64,000 nt of DNA from JBDSKH01 sp050245915 (GTDB lineage Bacteria; Actinomycetota; Actinomycetes; Actinomycetales; Microbacteriaceae): NCBI GenBank assembly GCA_050245915.1, contig JBFWWZ010000010.1, positions 1 to 64,000 of the forward strand, read 5' to 3'. Shown piece by piece: positions 15,354 to 25,039 of the stretch (its first letter is position 1; each line of letters starts with the position of its first letter). Made by a program: the position numbers and the translations under genes. Below the pieces are notes generated by a model. It saw only the letters and a program-made list of their open reading frames with translations, searched no databases and was not told the DNA's origin.

Positions 15354-17921
15354 GTGCCAGGAGAGAACCTCACCCGCTCAGAAGCCCAGGAACGCGCCGC
15401 CCTGATCGCGGTCGACGCGTACGCCATCGCCCTCGACCTCACCACGGGTCCCGAGACGTTCCGGTCGACGACGACCGTGACCTTCGCCGCGACCGGCGGC
15501 AGTTCGACGTTCATCGACGCGATCACCGCCCAGGTGCATGCCGTCACCCTGAACGGCGCCGAGCTCGACCCCGGCCGGGTCAGCGACGGCGTGCGCATCC
15601 AGCTCGACGACCTGCAGGAGCAGAACGAGCTCACCGTCGTCGCCGACTTCTCGTACACCAACACGGGTGAGGGGCTGCACCGCTTCGTCGACCCCGTCGA
15701 CCAGGAGGTGTATCTCTACACGCAGTTCGAGGTCCCCGACAGCCGGCGCGTGTTCGCCGTCTTCGAGCAGCCCGACCTGAAGGCGACGTTCCGGTTCACG
15801 GTGACCGCGCCATCCCGGTGGGCCGTCGTCAGCAACTCGCCGGCACCCGAGCCGACCACCGACGGGGACACCGCGACGTGGGCATTCGAGCCGACGCCCC
15901 GCATCTCCAGCTACATCACCGCCCTCATCGCCGGACCGTACGAGTCGGTGCACAGCGAGCTGACCAGCTCGAGCGGCCGCGTCATCCCGCTCGGCGTGTT
16001 CGCCCGCAAGTCGCTGATGCAGTACCTCGACGCCGACTACATCTTCGACATCACCCGCAAAGGCTTCGCGTATTACGAGCAGAAGTTCGGCTACCCGTAC
16101 CCGTTCGCCAAGTACGACCAGCTGTTCGTGCCCGAGTTCAACGCCGGCGCCATGGAGAACGCGGGCGCGGTGACGTTCACCGAGACCTACGTGTTCCGGT
16201 CGAAGGTGACCGACGCGATCAAGGAGCGCCGCGTCGTCACCATCCTGCACGAGCTCGCCCACATGTGGTTCGGCGATCTCGTGACCATGCGCTGGTGGAA
16301 CGACCTGTGGCTGAACGAGTCGTTCGCCGAATGGGCGTCCACCATCGCGACCGCCGAAGCCACCGAATGGACCGAGGCCTGGGCGACGTTCCAGTCGATG
16401 GAGAAGAGCTGGGCGTACCGGCAGGACCAGCTGCCGTCGACCCACCCCATCGTCGCCACCATCAACGACCTCGAAGACGTGCAGGTCAACTTCGACGGCA
16501 TCACCTACGCCAAAGGCGGATCGGTGCTGAAGCAGCTCGCGGCCTGGGTGGGCATCGACGCGTTCTTCGCCGGCGTCGGCCAGTACTTCCAGAAGCACGA
16601 GTACGGCAACACCGAGCTGAACGACCTGCTCGCCGAGCTCGAGGCCACCTCCGGCCGTGACCTCACCACCTGGGGCAAGCTCTGGCTCGAGACGGCGGGC
16701 GTCAACACGCTGAAGCCCGAGATCGAGACCGGCGACGACGGCACCATCACCGCGTTCCGCATCCAGCAGTACGCGCCCGCCGACTACGCGACGATCCGGC
16801 CGCACCGCCTCGCGGTCGGGTTCTACTCGTTCGACCACGCCGACGACGACCAGACCCTGGCCCCGCGTCTCGTGCGAACCCACCGGGTCGAGCTCGACAT
16901 CGACGGCGAGACCACACAGGTGCAGGATCTCGTCGGCCTCCCGAAGCCCGACCTGGTGCTGCTGAACGACGACGACCTCGCCTACGCGAAGATCCGCATG
17001 GATGACGCCAGCTGGCAGGTCGCCATCGACCACCTCGCCGACATCCACGACCCGCTCGCACGCGCGCTCGTCTGGGGCGCCGCCTGGGACGCCACGCGTG
17101 ACGCTGAGGTCGCCCCGAGCGACTACGTCGACCTGGTGCTCGGCAACATCGCCACCGAGACGGAGTCCACCACCATCCGCCTCTCGCTGACCCAGCTCAC
17201 CCAGGTGGCCCGCACCTATGTGGCGCCGGCCAAGCAGGACGAGACGATCCGCCGCGTCGGCGACGCCCTCTGGCAGCTGGCCCAGGATGCCGCCCCCGGC
17301 TCGGACGCGCAGTTCCAGTTCGTGAAATTCTTCGCCAACATCGCGTCGACGTCGGCGCACGGCGACGTGCTGTCCGGCCTGCGTGCGGGCTCGATCACCT
17401 TGTCGGGGCTCGAGATCGACACCGACCTCTCGTGGGAGCTGCTCGAGGGCCTCGTGCTCGTCGGCCAGGCCGGCGAGGCGGAGATCGATGCGGCGCTCGC
17501 CGACGACAACACCGCGAACGGCCAGCAGGCGGCAGCCCGGGCGAAGGCGACCATCCCGACGCCGGACGGCAAGCTGGCCGCGCTGAACGCCGCGCTCACC
17601 GACGACACGATCACCAACGTGGTGCTGCGCAACATGGGGCTCGGATTCCAGCACGTCAACGAGCCCGGTTCGCTGTCCGGGACTGTCGCCCCGTACTTCG
17701 ACGCCATCGCCCGCATCTGGAAGGAGCGCAGCTACTCCATCGCGAGCTACGTGCTGCAGTTCTTCTACGCCGGACCGCTGGCATCGCAGCAGCTCGTCGA
17801 CGCCACCAACGCGTGGCTCGACGCCAACCCCGACGTGCCCGCGCTGCGGCGCCTCGTGATCGAGAACCTGGCCGGCGTCGAGCGCGCGCTCGCCGCGCAG
17901 GCCCGCGACCGCAAGGGGTAG
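15354..17921 (+). CDS. pepN: Aminopeptidase N, M1 family
   Basis: Zinc metallopeptidase removing N-terminal residues from peptides in the cytoplasm. The 855 residues have the M1 layout: N-terminal beta domain, the exopeptidase motif GAMEN near residue 265, the zinc motif HELAHMWFGD near 298 with the third ligand in LNESFAEW near 320, and a C-terminal helical ERAP1-like domain. GTG 15354 is supported by TAGGCT at 15341-15346, 7 nt upstream, whose first three bases are the stop codon of the preceding gene. Followed after 7 nt by the MscS gene, so probably cotranscribed. Confidence 0.93.
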   Translation: MPGENLTRSEAQERAALIAVDAYAIALDLTTGPETFRSTTTVTFAATGGSSTFIDAITAQVHAVTLNGAELDPGRVSDGVRIQLDDLQEQNELTVVADFSYTNTGEGLHRFVDPVDQEVYLYTQFEVPDSRRVFAVFEQPDLKATFRFTVTAPSRWAVVSNSPAPEPTTDGDTATWAFEPTPRISSYITALIAGPYESVHSELTSSSGRVIPLGVFARKSLMQYLDADYIFDITRKGFAYYEQKFGYPYPFAKYDQLFVPEFNAGAMENAGAVTFTETYVFRSKVTDAIKERRVVTILHELAHMWFGDLVTMRWWNDLWLNESFAEWASTIATAEATEWTEAWATFQSMEKSWAYRQDQLPSTHPIVATINDLEDVQVNFDGITYAKGGSVLKQLAAWVGIDAFFAGVGQYFQKHEYGNTELNDLLAELEATSGRDLTTWGKLWLETAGVNTLKPEIETGDDGTITAFRIQQYAPADYATIRPHRLAVGFYSFDHADDDQTLAPRLVRTHRVELDIDGETTQVQDLVGLPKPDLVLLNDDDLAYAKIRMDDASWQVAIDHLADIHDPLARALVWGAAWDATRDAEVAPSDYVDLVLGNIATETESTTIRLSLTQLTQVARTYVAPAKQDETIRRVGDALWQLAQDAAPGSDAQFQFVKFFANIASTSAHGDVLSGLRAGSITLSGLEIDTDLSWELLEGLVLVGQAGEAEIDAALADDNTANGQQAAARAKATIPTPDGKLAALNAALTDDTITNVVLRNMGLGFQHVNEPGSLSGTVAPYFDAIARIWKERSYSIASYVLQFFYAGPLASQQLVDATNAWLDANPDVPALRRLVIENLAGVERALAAQARDRKG

Positions 17922-17928
17922 CCCTCCC

Positions 17929-18942
17929 ATGGATCTCGACGCCTTCTTCGCGACCGTCCAGGGGTTCCTCGACGGTCCGTGGGGCATCCCGATCCAGATC
18001 GCCGCGATCATCGTCATCTCGGTGATCCTGCGGGTGGTGCTGCAGTTCGTGATCCGCCGGGTCGTGAACCGCGTCGTCAGCGGCGTGAAGAAGAAGCAGA
18101 ACGTCGACGACACGCAGGCGCTGCAGCACTCCCCCATCCACGCGGCGCGCATCGTGCAGCGCACCCGCGCGCTCGGAGGAGTGTTCAGCAGCGTGGTGAC
18201 GACGGTCGTGGTGATCAGCGCCGTCATCCTGGTCATCTCGGTGGCGGCGCCGCAGGCAACCGCCGCGTTCTCGCTCATCACCGCTGCGCTCGGCGCCGGG
18301 CTCGGCTTCGGTGCGCAGAACGTGGTGAAAGACGTGCTGAACGGCCTGTTCATGGTCAGCGAAGACCAGCTGGGCGTCGGGGATGTCGTCGACCTCGGAC
18401 CCGCGACCGGCGTGGTCGAGGCGGTCGGCATCCGGATCACGCAGATCCGCGACGTCAACGGGACGCTGTGGTTCGTGCGCAACGGCGAGATCCTGCGGGT
18501 CGGCAACCTGTCGCAGGGCTGGGCGCGGGTGATCATCGATCTCGCCGTGCCGTACGAGGCCGACACCGAGAGCGTGCAGGCGACGATGCTCGACACCGCG
18601 ACCCGACTCCGCGACGAGCCGAAGTGGAAGAAGCTGATCCTCGAACGCCCCGAGATCTGGGGCATCGAATCGGTGTCGGCCGAGGCGGTCGTCATCCGGC
18701 TCGTGGTGAAGGTGCGCGCCGGCTCGAAAGACGATGTCGCGCGCGAGCTGCGGGCCCGGCTCAAGAAGGCGCTCGACGACCTCGGCGTGAAACTGCCGAA
18801 GCTGAACTCCATCGTGCTCAGCGGATACGAGGGGGCCGGGTCGGTGAACGGCGCCCGGCCGCCGAAGACCGCGAACCTGCCGGTGGCGCTGAAACCGGCG
18901 AAGGATGTCGCGAAGACCCGACAGGGACCCGCCGATGGCTGA
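17929..18942 (+). CDS. Small-conductance mechanosensitive channel (MscS family)
   Basis: A 337-residue membrane channel that opens under membrane tension. Three hydrophobic segments (about 17-43, 85-106, 112-135) precede the beta domain; the third contains the Gly/Ala-rich pore helix (ALGAGLGFGAQNVVKDVLNG) characteristic of MscS TM3, followed by VSEDQLGVGDVV. The last about 30 residues are a basic, Pro-rich cytoplasmic tail. It lies 7 nt after pepN and overlaps the start of the globin gene. Confidence 0.9.
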   Translation: MDLDAFFATVQGFLDGPWGIPIQIAAIIVISVILRVVLQFVIRRVVNRVVSGVKKKQNVDDTQALQHSPIHAARIVQRTRALGGVFSSVVTTVVVISAVILVISVAAPQATAAFSLITAALGAGLGFGAQNVVKDVLNGLFMVSEDQLGVGDVVDLGPATGVVEAVGIRITQIRDVNGTLWFVRNGEILRVGNLSQGWARVIIDLAVPYEADTESVQATMLDTATRLRDEPKWKKLILERPEIWGIESVSAEAVVIRLVVKVRAGSKDDVARELRARLKKALDDLGVKLPKLNSIVLSGYEGAGSVNGARPPKTANLPVALKPAKDVAKTRQGPADG

Positions 18943-19366
18943 CCTCACCCTGCGCATGGGGGCGGGCGGCGACCCCGTCGGCGGTTCCTTCTGGGCCGCG
19001 GTAGGCGGGCGCCCCACGTTCGAGACGCTGGTGCGCGCGTTCTACGACGGCGTCCGCACCGACGAGGTGCTGCTGCCGATGTATCCGGAACAGCCCGACC
19101 TCGAGGGCGCGATCCAGCGGCTCACCGGCTTCCTCGAGCAGTATTGGGGTGGACCGGGCACGTACTCCGAGGAGCGCGGTCACCCCCGGCTGCGGATGCG
19201 GCACATGCCGTTCGCCGTGACACCGGACGCCCGCGACCGCTGGCTGCGCCACATGCGCGCCGCCGTCGACACCCTCGACCTGTCGCCGCTGCACGAGTCG
19301 ATGCTCTGGGACTATCTGGAACGCGCGGCCCACGCGATGGTGAACAGCGCGGAAGAGGCACGCTAA
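18935..19366 (+). CDS. glbO: Group II truncated haemoglobin (trHbO)
   Basis: Small haem protein linked to O2/NO/peroxide chemistry near the respiratory chain in mycobacteria. The 143 residues contain FYDGVRTDEVLLPMYP near residue 34, QYWGGPGTYS near 69 and HPRLRMRHMPF near 83 with the proximal His, and a C-terminal WDYLERAAHAMVN helix. ATG 18935 lies inside the end of the MscS gene (8-bp overlap), behind ACAGGGA. Its stop TAA forms the start of the -10 of the next gene. Confidence 0.9.
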   Translation: MADLTLRMGAGGDPVGGSFWAAVGGRPTFETLVRAFYDGVRTDEVLLPMYPEQPDLEGAIQRLTGFLEQYWGGPGTYSEERGHPRLRMRHMPFAVTPDARDRWLRHMRAAVDTLDLSPLHESMLWDYLERAAHAMVNSAEEAR

Positions 19367-19376
19367 CCTCGCATTT

Positions 19377-21035
19377 ATGCCTCAGAACGCCGATGTCATC
19401 GTCGTGGGTGCCGGCCTGTCCGGCCTCGTCGCGGTCGCCGAACTCGTCGAAGCCGGACAGCACGTCATCGTGCTCGATCAGGAGCCGGAGGCCAGCCTCG
19501 GAGGCCAGGCGTGGTGGTCGTTCGGCGGGCTGTTCCTGGTCGACTCCCCCGAGCAGCGGCGGCTGCGGGTGAAAGACAGCCACGACCTCGCGCGCCAGGA
19601 CTGGTACGCCAGCGCCGAATGGGACCGCGAAGAGGACGAGAACGGCCGCGAATGGGCAGAGGCCTACCTCGCCTGGGCCGCCGGCGAGAAGCGCGAATGG
19701 CTTCACTCCAAGGGGATCTCGTTCTTCCCCGTCGTCGGCTGGGCGGAACGCGGCGGCTACACCGCGACCGGTCACGGCAACTCGGTGCCCCGGTTCCACA
19801 TCGTCTGGGGTACCGGCCCCGGCATCCTGGAGCCGTTCATCAAGACCCTGCGCGACGGCGTGCAGCAGGGGCTCGTCGAGCTGAAGTTCCGCCACCGCGC
19901 GGACGAGCTGATCGTGCGCGATGGCGCCGTGGTCGGCGTGAAAGGCAAAGTGCTCGCGGGCGACGACGCCCAGCGCGGTGAGCCCAGCAACCGGGATGAG
20001 GAGGGCGACTTCTCCTACGAGGCTCCCGCCGTGATCGTGGCCAGCGGCGGCATCGGCGGCAACCACGATCTGGTGCGCAAACAGTGGCCCGAATGGCTCG
20101 GCACCCCGCCGGAGACCATGCTCAGCGGCGTCCCCGCCCACGTCGACGGCAGGATGCTGGGGATCGCCGAGAAGGCGGGCGCCCACCTGGTAAACGGCGA
20201 CCGCATGTGGCACTACACGGAGGGCATCGAGAACTTCGCCCCCGTCTGGGACAAGCACGGCATCCGCATCCTGCCGGGGCCGTCGAGCCTGTGGTTCGAC
20301 GCGACCGGCAAGCGCCTGCCGGTGCCGCTGTTCCCCGGGTTCGACACCCTCGGAACCCTGTCGTACCTGCGCTCCCTCGGGCACGACCACTCGTGGTTCG
20401 TGCTGACGCAGGCGGTGCTGGAGAAGGAGTTCGCGCTCTCGGGCAGCGAGCAGAACCCCGATCTGACCGGCAAGAGCATCCGCGAGCTCGTCAGGCAGCG
20501 CCTGTCGAAGGGCGCCACCGAGCCGGTGGAGGCGTTCAAGCAGAAGGGCGCCGACTTCGTCGTCGCCGACACCCTCGACGAACTTTTCAAGGGGATGAAG
20601 AAGCTGCAGCCGAAGGGCGTGAAGCTCGACACCCAGGAGCTGCGCCGCGAGATCGAGGCCCGCGACCGGGAGCTCGACAACGACTTCACGAAGGATGCGC
20701 AGGTGACCGCCCTGCGCGGCGCGCGCAAGTACCTGGGCGACCGGCTCATCCGGGTGGCGAAGCCTCACAAGTTCCTCGACCCCGAGCACCGGCCCCTGAT
20801 CGCGGTGAAGCTGCATGTGCTCACCCGCAAGACGCTGGGCGGCATCCGCACCGACCTCAACTCGCAGGCGCTCGCGCCCGACGGCACGCCGATCCCCGGC
20901 CTGTACGCGGTCGGCGAGGCCGCGGGGTTCGGCGGCGGCGGCGTCCACGGTTACCGGGCGCTCGAGGGGACCTTCCTCGGCGGCTGCCTGTTCACGGGCC
21001 GTCAGGCCGGCCGGGCGATCGCCGGCACGCTGTAG
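19377..21035 (+). CDS. FAD-binding dehydrogenase (fumarate reductase/ketosteroid dehydrogenase fold)
   Basis: A 552-residue flavoprotein. The Rossmann dinucleotide motif VVGAGLSGLVAVAEL begins at residue 8, GGQAWWSFGGLF near 40 and the second FAD-contact stretch YAVGEAAGFGGGGVHGYRALEG near 510 are typical of an actinobacterial branch related to 3-oxosteroid 1-dehydrogenase. The substrate is unknown; no steroid gene is nearby. ATG 19377 is 7 nt after TAACCT (19364-19369), a leaderless promoter sharing the glbO stop codon. Confidence 0.83.
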   Translation: MPQNADVIVVGAGLSGLVAVAELVEAGQHVIVLDQEPEASLGGQAWWSFGGLFLVDSPEQRRLRVKDSHDLARQDWYASAEWDREEDENGREWAEAYLAWAAGEKREWLHSKGISFFPVVGWAERGGYTATGHGNSVPRFHIVWGTGPGILEPFIKTLRDGVQQGLVELKFRHRADELIVRDGAVVGVKGKVLAGDDAQRGEPSNRDEEGDFSYEAPAVIVASGGIGGNHDLVRKQWPEWLGTPPETMLSGVPAHVDGRMLGIAEKAGAHLVNGDRMWHYTEGIENFAPVWDKHGIRILPGPSSLWFDATGKRLPVPLFPGFDTLGTLSYLRSLGHDHSWFVLTQAVLEKEFALSGSEQNPDLTGKSIRELVRQRLSKGATEPVEAFKQKGADFVVADTLDELFKGMKKLQPKGVKLDTQELRREIEARDRELDNDFTKDAQVTALRGARKYLGDRLIRVAKPHKFLDPEHRPLIAVKLHVLTRKTLGGIRTDLNSQALAPDGTPIPGLYAVGEAAGFGGGGVHGYRALEGTFLGGCLFTGRQAGRAIAGTL

Positions 21036-21041
21036 CGCCCT

Positions 21042-21130
21042 CCGCTCGTTGAGTAGCCCGCGCAGCGGGCGTGTCGAAACGCGCGAGTCGTGTTTTCGAC
21101 ACGCGGCTGCGCCGCTACCCAACCAGCGGG
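21042..21130. repeat. REP-like repeats, two units in opposite orientation
   Basis: Unit 21042-21080 is the inverse form (CCGCTCGTTGAGTAGC ... GTGTCGAAAC); unit 21092-21130 is the direct form (GTTTTCGACACGC ... CTACCCAACCAGCGGG). Together they make a large palindrome between two convergent genes, suited to terminate both. Same family as 8238, 10931 and 51181. Confidence 0.82.
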
Positions 21131-21135
21131 GGCAA

Positions 21136-21810
21136 TCAGCGCGCGAGCGTCCAGGCCTTGCGCTTCACCAGCACATGGCCGCGCTGCGTGGTGAGCCGCG
21201 TCCAGGGGCCCGACTCGAACACGCGCACCTCGTCGTCGCCGAGGAACCCCAGCCCGAGGGCGGCGAACCCCGCGCCGGCGGGAACGTGCTCCAGCTGCGG
21301 GATGGGGCGGGACCAGACCTCGGATCGCACCCGCCGCACGATCTGCTCGCCGGCGCCGGTGGGGACCGCCGAGGCGACCTCGTCGATGCCCGAGCGGGCG
21401 GCGGCATCCAGCACATGCGCGGTGGATGACGCACTGCCCACCCAGCCGCCGCGCGGGGGCGAAATGGCGGCCCACGTCGCCGTGTTGACCTCCATCGGCA
21501 GCGACACCGTCGTGCTCTTCGCTGCGACGGCCGTCTCGATGCGCCCCAGCAGCGAGCGCACCGGCACGACGGCGTCGAAGGTGTCGGGCGTTCCATCGGC
21601 GTTGGGGACGAGGGCGACGGTGCGAAGCCCCAGCACCGTGGGGCTCTCGTCGAGCAACCCGACCGGGTAGAGCACCGCGACGTACACCGCGAGCACCCCG
21701 CTGCCGGCGATCAAGCGGACGGAGCCTTCTTCGATCCTGGCGGCGCGCGCAAGGTAGACCTGCAGATCTTCGAGTGTCTGAGAGTCGGCGAGAGTGAAGG
21801 AGGCGCCCAT
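21136..21810 (-). CDS. Hypothetical protein, 224 aa
   Basis: A soluble 224-residue protein starting MGASFTLADSQTLEDL. It has no signal peptide or membrane segment; alternating hydrophobic strands (VYVAVLYPVGL, TVALVP) suggest an alpha/beta fold, and the C-terminus is basic (KRKAWTLAR). I do not recognise the family, though coding bias is strong. It is divergent from tesB with only 21 bp between the start codons, so the promoters overlap. Confidence 0.7.
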   Translation of the reverse strand: MGASFTLADSQTLEDLQVYLARAARIEEGSVRLIAGSGVLAVYVAVLYPVGLLDESPTVLGLRTVALVPNADGTPDTFDAVVPVRSLLGRIETAVAAKSTTVSLPMEVNTATWAAISPPRGGWVGSASSTAHVLDAAARSGIDEVASAVPTGAGEQIVRRVRSEVWSRPIPQLEHVPAGAGFAALGLGFLGDDEVRVFESGPWTRLTTQRGHVLVKRKAWTLAR

Positions 21811-21831
21811 GTGCCCTTTAAACTACATCGC

Positions 21832-22698
21832 ATGAGCGACCCCCTCGCAGGACTGCTGGCGACGCTCGATCTCACCGACACGGGCGCCCGCACCAGCGAG
21901 GACATCTTCACCGGCCCCAGCCAGTACATGCCCGGCGGACGCATCTACGGCGGCCAGGTGCTGGCGCAGTCGCTGGTCGCGGCGATCCGCACCGTCTCCG
22001 ACGACCGCTTCGTGCACTCGATGCACGGCTACTTCCTGCGGCCGGGTGACGTCGAGCATCCGATCACATTCTCCGTCGACCGGATCCACGATGGCCGGTC
22101 GTTCTCGACGCGGCGCACGCAGGCGTATCAGAAGGGCGAGCCGATCCTGTCGATGATCGCCTCCTTCCAGGACGTCGACGCCGGGGTCGAGCATTTCGCC
22201 CCGCCGCCGATGGAGGTGCCGGAGCCCGATTCGCTGCCGTCGACCGCCGACCTGCTCGCCGGCATCGATCACCCGGTGGCGCAGTTCTGGGCGACGCAGC
22301 GCGCGTTCGACATCCGGCACATCGACAGGCCGCTCTACCTCACCCCGGACCAGGACCGGCAGCCGGTCTCCGCGGTGTGGATGAAGGCGGTCGGCACCCT
22401 GCCCGACGACCCCAACCTGCACCGGGCCGCCATCGCCTACGCGAGTGACCACACCATCCTGGAACCGGTTCTGCGCGGCCACGGGATCGCCTGGGTGACC
22501 CCCGGCTTGAAGGTCGCGAGCCTCGATCACGCGATGTGGTGGCACCGGGACGGACGCGCCGACGAGTGGCTGCTCTACGTGCAGGAGTCGCCGAACGCGA
22601 TCGGCGGGCGGGGGCTCTCGTTCGGCCGCGTGTACGACAGGGCGGGCAACCTGCTGGCGAGCATCGCGCAGGAGGGCATGATCCGGGTTCCCGCCTGA
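21832..22698 (+). CDS. tesB: Acyl-CoA thioesterase II
   Basis: Hydrolyses medium/long acyl-CoA to free acid and CoA. The 288 residues form the double hot-dog TesB fold: FTGPSQYMPGGRIYGGQVLAQ near residue 24, HSMHGYFLRPGD near 63, SFSTRRTQAYQKGEPI near 91, and a second domain with SDHTILEPVLRGHG and SLDHAMWWHR near 230, which carries the catalytic Asp/Gln/Thr region. ATG 21832 follows TAAACT (21819-21824) by 7 nt. Its stop TGA directly abuts the convergent PucR-family gene. Confidence 0.9.
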   Translation: MSDPLAGLLATLDLTDTGARTSEDIFTGPSQYMPGGRIYGGQVLAQSLVAAIRTVSDDRFVHSMHGYFLRPGDVEHPITFSVDRIHDGRSFSTRRTQAYQKGEPILSMIASFQDVDAGVEHFAPPPMEVPEPDSLPSTADLLAGIDHPVAQFWATQRAFDIRHIDRPLYLTPDQDRQPVSAVWMKAVGTLPDDPNLHRAAIAYASDHTILEPVLRGHGIAWVTPGLKVASLDHAMWWHRDGRADEWLLYVQESPNAIGGRGLSFGRVYDRAGNLLASIAQEGMIRVPA

Positions 22699-24141
22699 TC
22701 AGAGGAACTTCCGCGCCTGCAGCGCGAAGGCGAGCGACAACCGCTTGCGCGGGTCGTCGAGCACCGGGCCGAGCAGCTCTTCGATGCGACCCAGCCGGTG
22801 CTTCATCGTGTTGTAGTGGATGAACAGCCGGCGCGACGCCTCGGCTGCATTGCCGGTACCCAGGTGCATCTCGAGCGTCCCGCAGAGCTGGCCGTCGGAT
22901 GCTGCATCGGCCCTGATGAGCGCGCCCAGTTCGTGCTCCACCAGCTCCGTCACCTGCTCGCGGGGCAGAGCGAGGATGGCGCGCTCGATCGCCAGCAACT
23001 CGTGTCTCACGACCGGCTGCCCGGTCGCCTCGGCGATGGTGAGTGACTCGCGGGCAGCAGCGTGCGACCGCGCGAGTCCGTCGAGGTCGTCGCTCGGCGG
23101 ACCGACGGCCACGATCACGTTGCCGCCGCCCGCGGCGCGCAACCCGTCCCGCCACGCGGCCGCCGCATCCATGTGGGTCACCAGGGCGACGATCTCGGTG
23201 CCACGGGACCACACCAGCGAGCCAACGGGGAGTCCCTCGTCGAGACGCCCCTCCCCCGGCTCGGCCGTGCAGCGGGCGATCATCACCGTCCGCCGGACAT
23301 CGGGAGCGATGCCGAACAGCCGCGAGCGCTGCCGCAGCATGTCGGCGTCCGTGGACCTGCCACTCACCAGCTCCTCGAGGAGCAGGACGCGCATGCGGCG
23401 GTCCAGCTCGAGCCCCGCGACCGCCTGCGCGATGTGCATCCCCGCAGCGAAGCATGCCTGCCGGATCAGGCGGCGCTGGCCGAGGGTCGGCTCGTCCCTG
23501 CCGTGCACGAGCAGCCGGCCGCGCTCCGTCCCGGCCACGCTGATCGGGAACTCCCAGGGGGCGTCCTCGGGTTGCTCCGGCGATTCGTGCCCGCCGTGCA
23601 CAAGCGGCATGCCGGCGTCATCGATGATGCGCACCTGGCGGTCGAGCGCCCCGGCCAGAGCACGGGCGATCTCGTCGAGGCCGCCGCCCGACAGCGCGAC
23701 CCCGGTGAGCCGCTCACGGATCGCTTCCGCCCCCGCGGGATCCGGCCCGTACTCGCTGAGCACGACCGCGAGCACCGCACCGATCACATCGTTGAACGAG
23801 GTGTTGGCGGTGAGCGCGATGAGCGGGAAGTCGAGCTCGTCGGCAGCCTCGATCATCGCCCGCGGGACCCCGTCGAGGTAGCGGCCGGATTTCACGGCCA
23901 GCGCCGCCAGCCCCGTCCGTGCAAGCGTGCGGACCAGGTGCCCGAGATCCTCCGGGTGATCGCGCAGCGGGTACGCCGTCGTGAGCATCAGCTCGCCCGC
24001 GCGGACGAAGGACTCGATGTCCGGGACCTCCATGACGTTGACGCCCGAGACCGACCGGCCGAGCCCGTCCGCGCCGGCGAGGACCACGCTGCCGTCGAGG
24101 ACAGGCAGGGTCAGGATCTCGCGGACCGTGACCACCGTCAT
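22699..24141 (-). CDS. PucR-family transcriptional regulator
   Basis: Probable regulator of the adjacent ureide operon. The 480 residues have the PucR layout: an N-terminal PucR ligand domain (about 1-125, REILTLPVLDGSVVLAG and GVNVMEVPDIESFV), a central GGDEF-like segment, and a C-terminal HTH of the PucR type (LFIHYNTMKHRLGRIEELLG near 435). ATG 24141 is preferred because GGAGG precedes it at 5 nt; an ATG four codons upstream is the alternative. PucR proteins control purine and ureide catabolism in Bacillus and relatives, and the divergent position here fits that. Confidence 0.88.
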   Translation of the reverse strand: MTVVTVREILTLPVLDGSVVLAGADGLGRSVSGVNVMEVPDIESFVRAGELMLTTAYPLRDHPEDLGHLVRTLARTGLAALAVKSGRYLDGVPRAMIEAADELDFPLIALTANTSFNDVIGAVLAVVLSEYGPDPAGAEAIRERLTGVALSGGGLDEIARALAGALDRQVRIIDDAGMPLVHGGHESPEQPEDAPWEFPISVAGTERGRLLVHGRDEPTLGQRRLIRQACFAAGMHIAQAVAGLELDRRMRVLLLEELVSGRSTDADMLRQRSRLFGIAPDVRRTVMIARCTAEPGEGRLDEGLPVGSLVWSRGTEIVALVTHMDAAAAWRDGLRAAGGGNVIVAVGPPSDDLDGLARSHAAARESLTIAEATGQPVVRHELLAIERAILALPREQVTELVEHELGALIRADAASDGQLCGTLEMHLGTGNAAEASRRLFIHYNTMKHRLGRIEELLGPVLDDPRKRLSLAFALQARKFL

Positions 24142-24238
24142 TTGCGCCTCCATTGGCCGATTCGGACAGTGCATGCGCCGGATTGCCGTCCGATGCGGAC
24201 TTACCCGGCCCGCCGCCGCGCTCCCTACCATTCCCAGT
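24142..24238. promoter_or_regulatory. Divergent control region of the ureide operon
   Basis: A 97-bp gap between the PucR-family gene and the operon. Rightward, TACCAT at 24226-24231 lies 7 nt before ATG 24239, a leaderless -10. ATTCGGAC near 24160 and GTCCGAT near 24188 form an imperfect inverted repeat that could bind the regulator. Leftward transcripts have a GGAGG ribosome site. Confidence 0.5.
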
Positions 24239-25039
24239 ATGACCCCGCCACCGGTTATCGCCAGCCCGGGCCGGGTGCGTGTGGATGCGGCGAAACCCGC
24301 ACCCTGGCGATCGGACGGCCCCGCGAGCATCGTCCATCTTGGACAGTCCGCCCTCGTGCTGCGGACACCCTCCGGCCAGCTGATCATCACCTCGGGCGTA
24401 TTCGGCCTGGTTCCGGGTGGAATCGAGGTCGCGCCCGCGGAACTCTCCCGGCTGCGCCACGAGCTGGGCGTGGGCGGCACCATCGGCGACTGGCGGCCCG
24501 CGATCGTCGAGCCCGTCGACCTCAGCATGCGGCCGGTGTCCGTGGACGCCGCCGCTCTCGAACTGCTCGACGGAGCCCTCCGCACCTGCCGTCCCATCGG
24601 ATCCTTCGACCCGTCCCGTCAAGGCGCCCAGGCAGCCGCACTCACCCAGGCTGCAGTGTCCGGCGTCCCGGTGATGGGCACCCTGCTCCGGCTCATCGGG
24701 GCGGGACCCGGCAGCACGCCGGCCGGCGACGACGTCGTGGCCGGCGTGCTCGCGGGACTCCGAGCCACGGGGAACGCGGCCGCGGCGACCGCCCTCGGCA
24801 TGCAGGTTCTGCCCATGCTCACCCGCACCACCTCGGCCTCGGCGCACTACCTCGCGGCTGCCGCCGACGGCCGGTTCGCGGATCGTGTACACCAGCTGGT
24901 CGCCGGCCTCGCGGACGTGCGCGCCGCGGCCCGCGCCGTCGGGGCCGCGTCGACCTTCGGCGCGAGCTCGGGAACCGACCTGCTCGCCGGGATCGTCGCA
25001 GCCGCACGCAGCGCCCACCTCACCAGAAAGTCCGCATGA
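24239..25039 (+). CDS. DUF2877 protein, AllH-like carbamoyltransferase subunit
   Basis: A 266-residue DUF2877 protein. Its signature is GAGPGSTPAGDDVVAG near residue 155, corresponding to the family's GxGxGxTPxGDD motif. In E. coli the DUF2877 (YlbF/AllH), FdrA (AllF) and DUF1116 (YlbE/AllG) proteins together make the oxamate carbamoyltransferase of allantoin fermentation. Here the same three families lie in a row with overlapping codons, followed by carbamate kinase. First gene of the operon, leaderless start; its TGA overlaps the fdrA ATG. Confidence 0.82.
   Translation: MTPPPVIASPGRVRVDAAKPAPWRSDGPASIVHLGQSALVLRTPSGQLIITSGVFGLVPGGIEVAPAELSRLRHELGVGGTIGDWRPAIVEPVDLSMRPVSVDAAALELLDGALRTCRPIGSFDPSRQGAQAAALTQAAVSGVPVMGTLLRLIGAGPGSTPAGDDVVAGVLAGLRATGNAAAATALGMQVLPMLTRTTSASAHYLAAAADGRFADRVHQLVAGLADVRAAARAVGAASTFGASSGTDLLAGIVAAARSAHLTRKSA

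Noticed and set aside
15378..18812. 1144-codon open frame antisense to pepN and mscS
   Set aside because: High-GC codon bias keeps the antisense frame open; the translation is low-complexity His/Arg/Val-rich without any domain, while both sense genes are clear.
23062..25035. Very long reading frame running into FdrA from the PucR gene's opposite strand
   Set aside because: The upstream part is antisense to PucR and Arg/Pro-rich like shadow sequence; FdrA homology begins at ATG 25036, which overlaps the previous stop.
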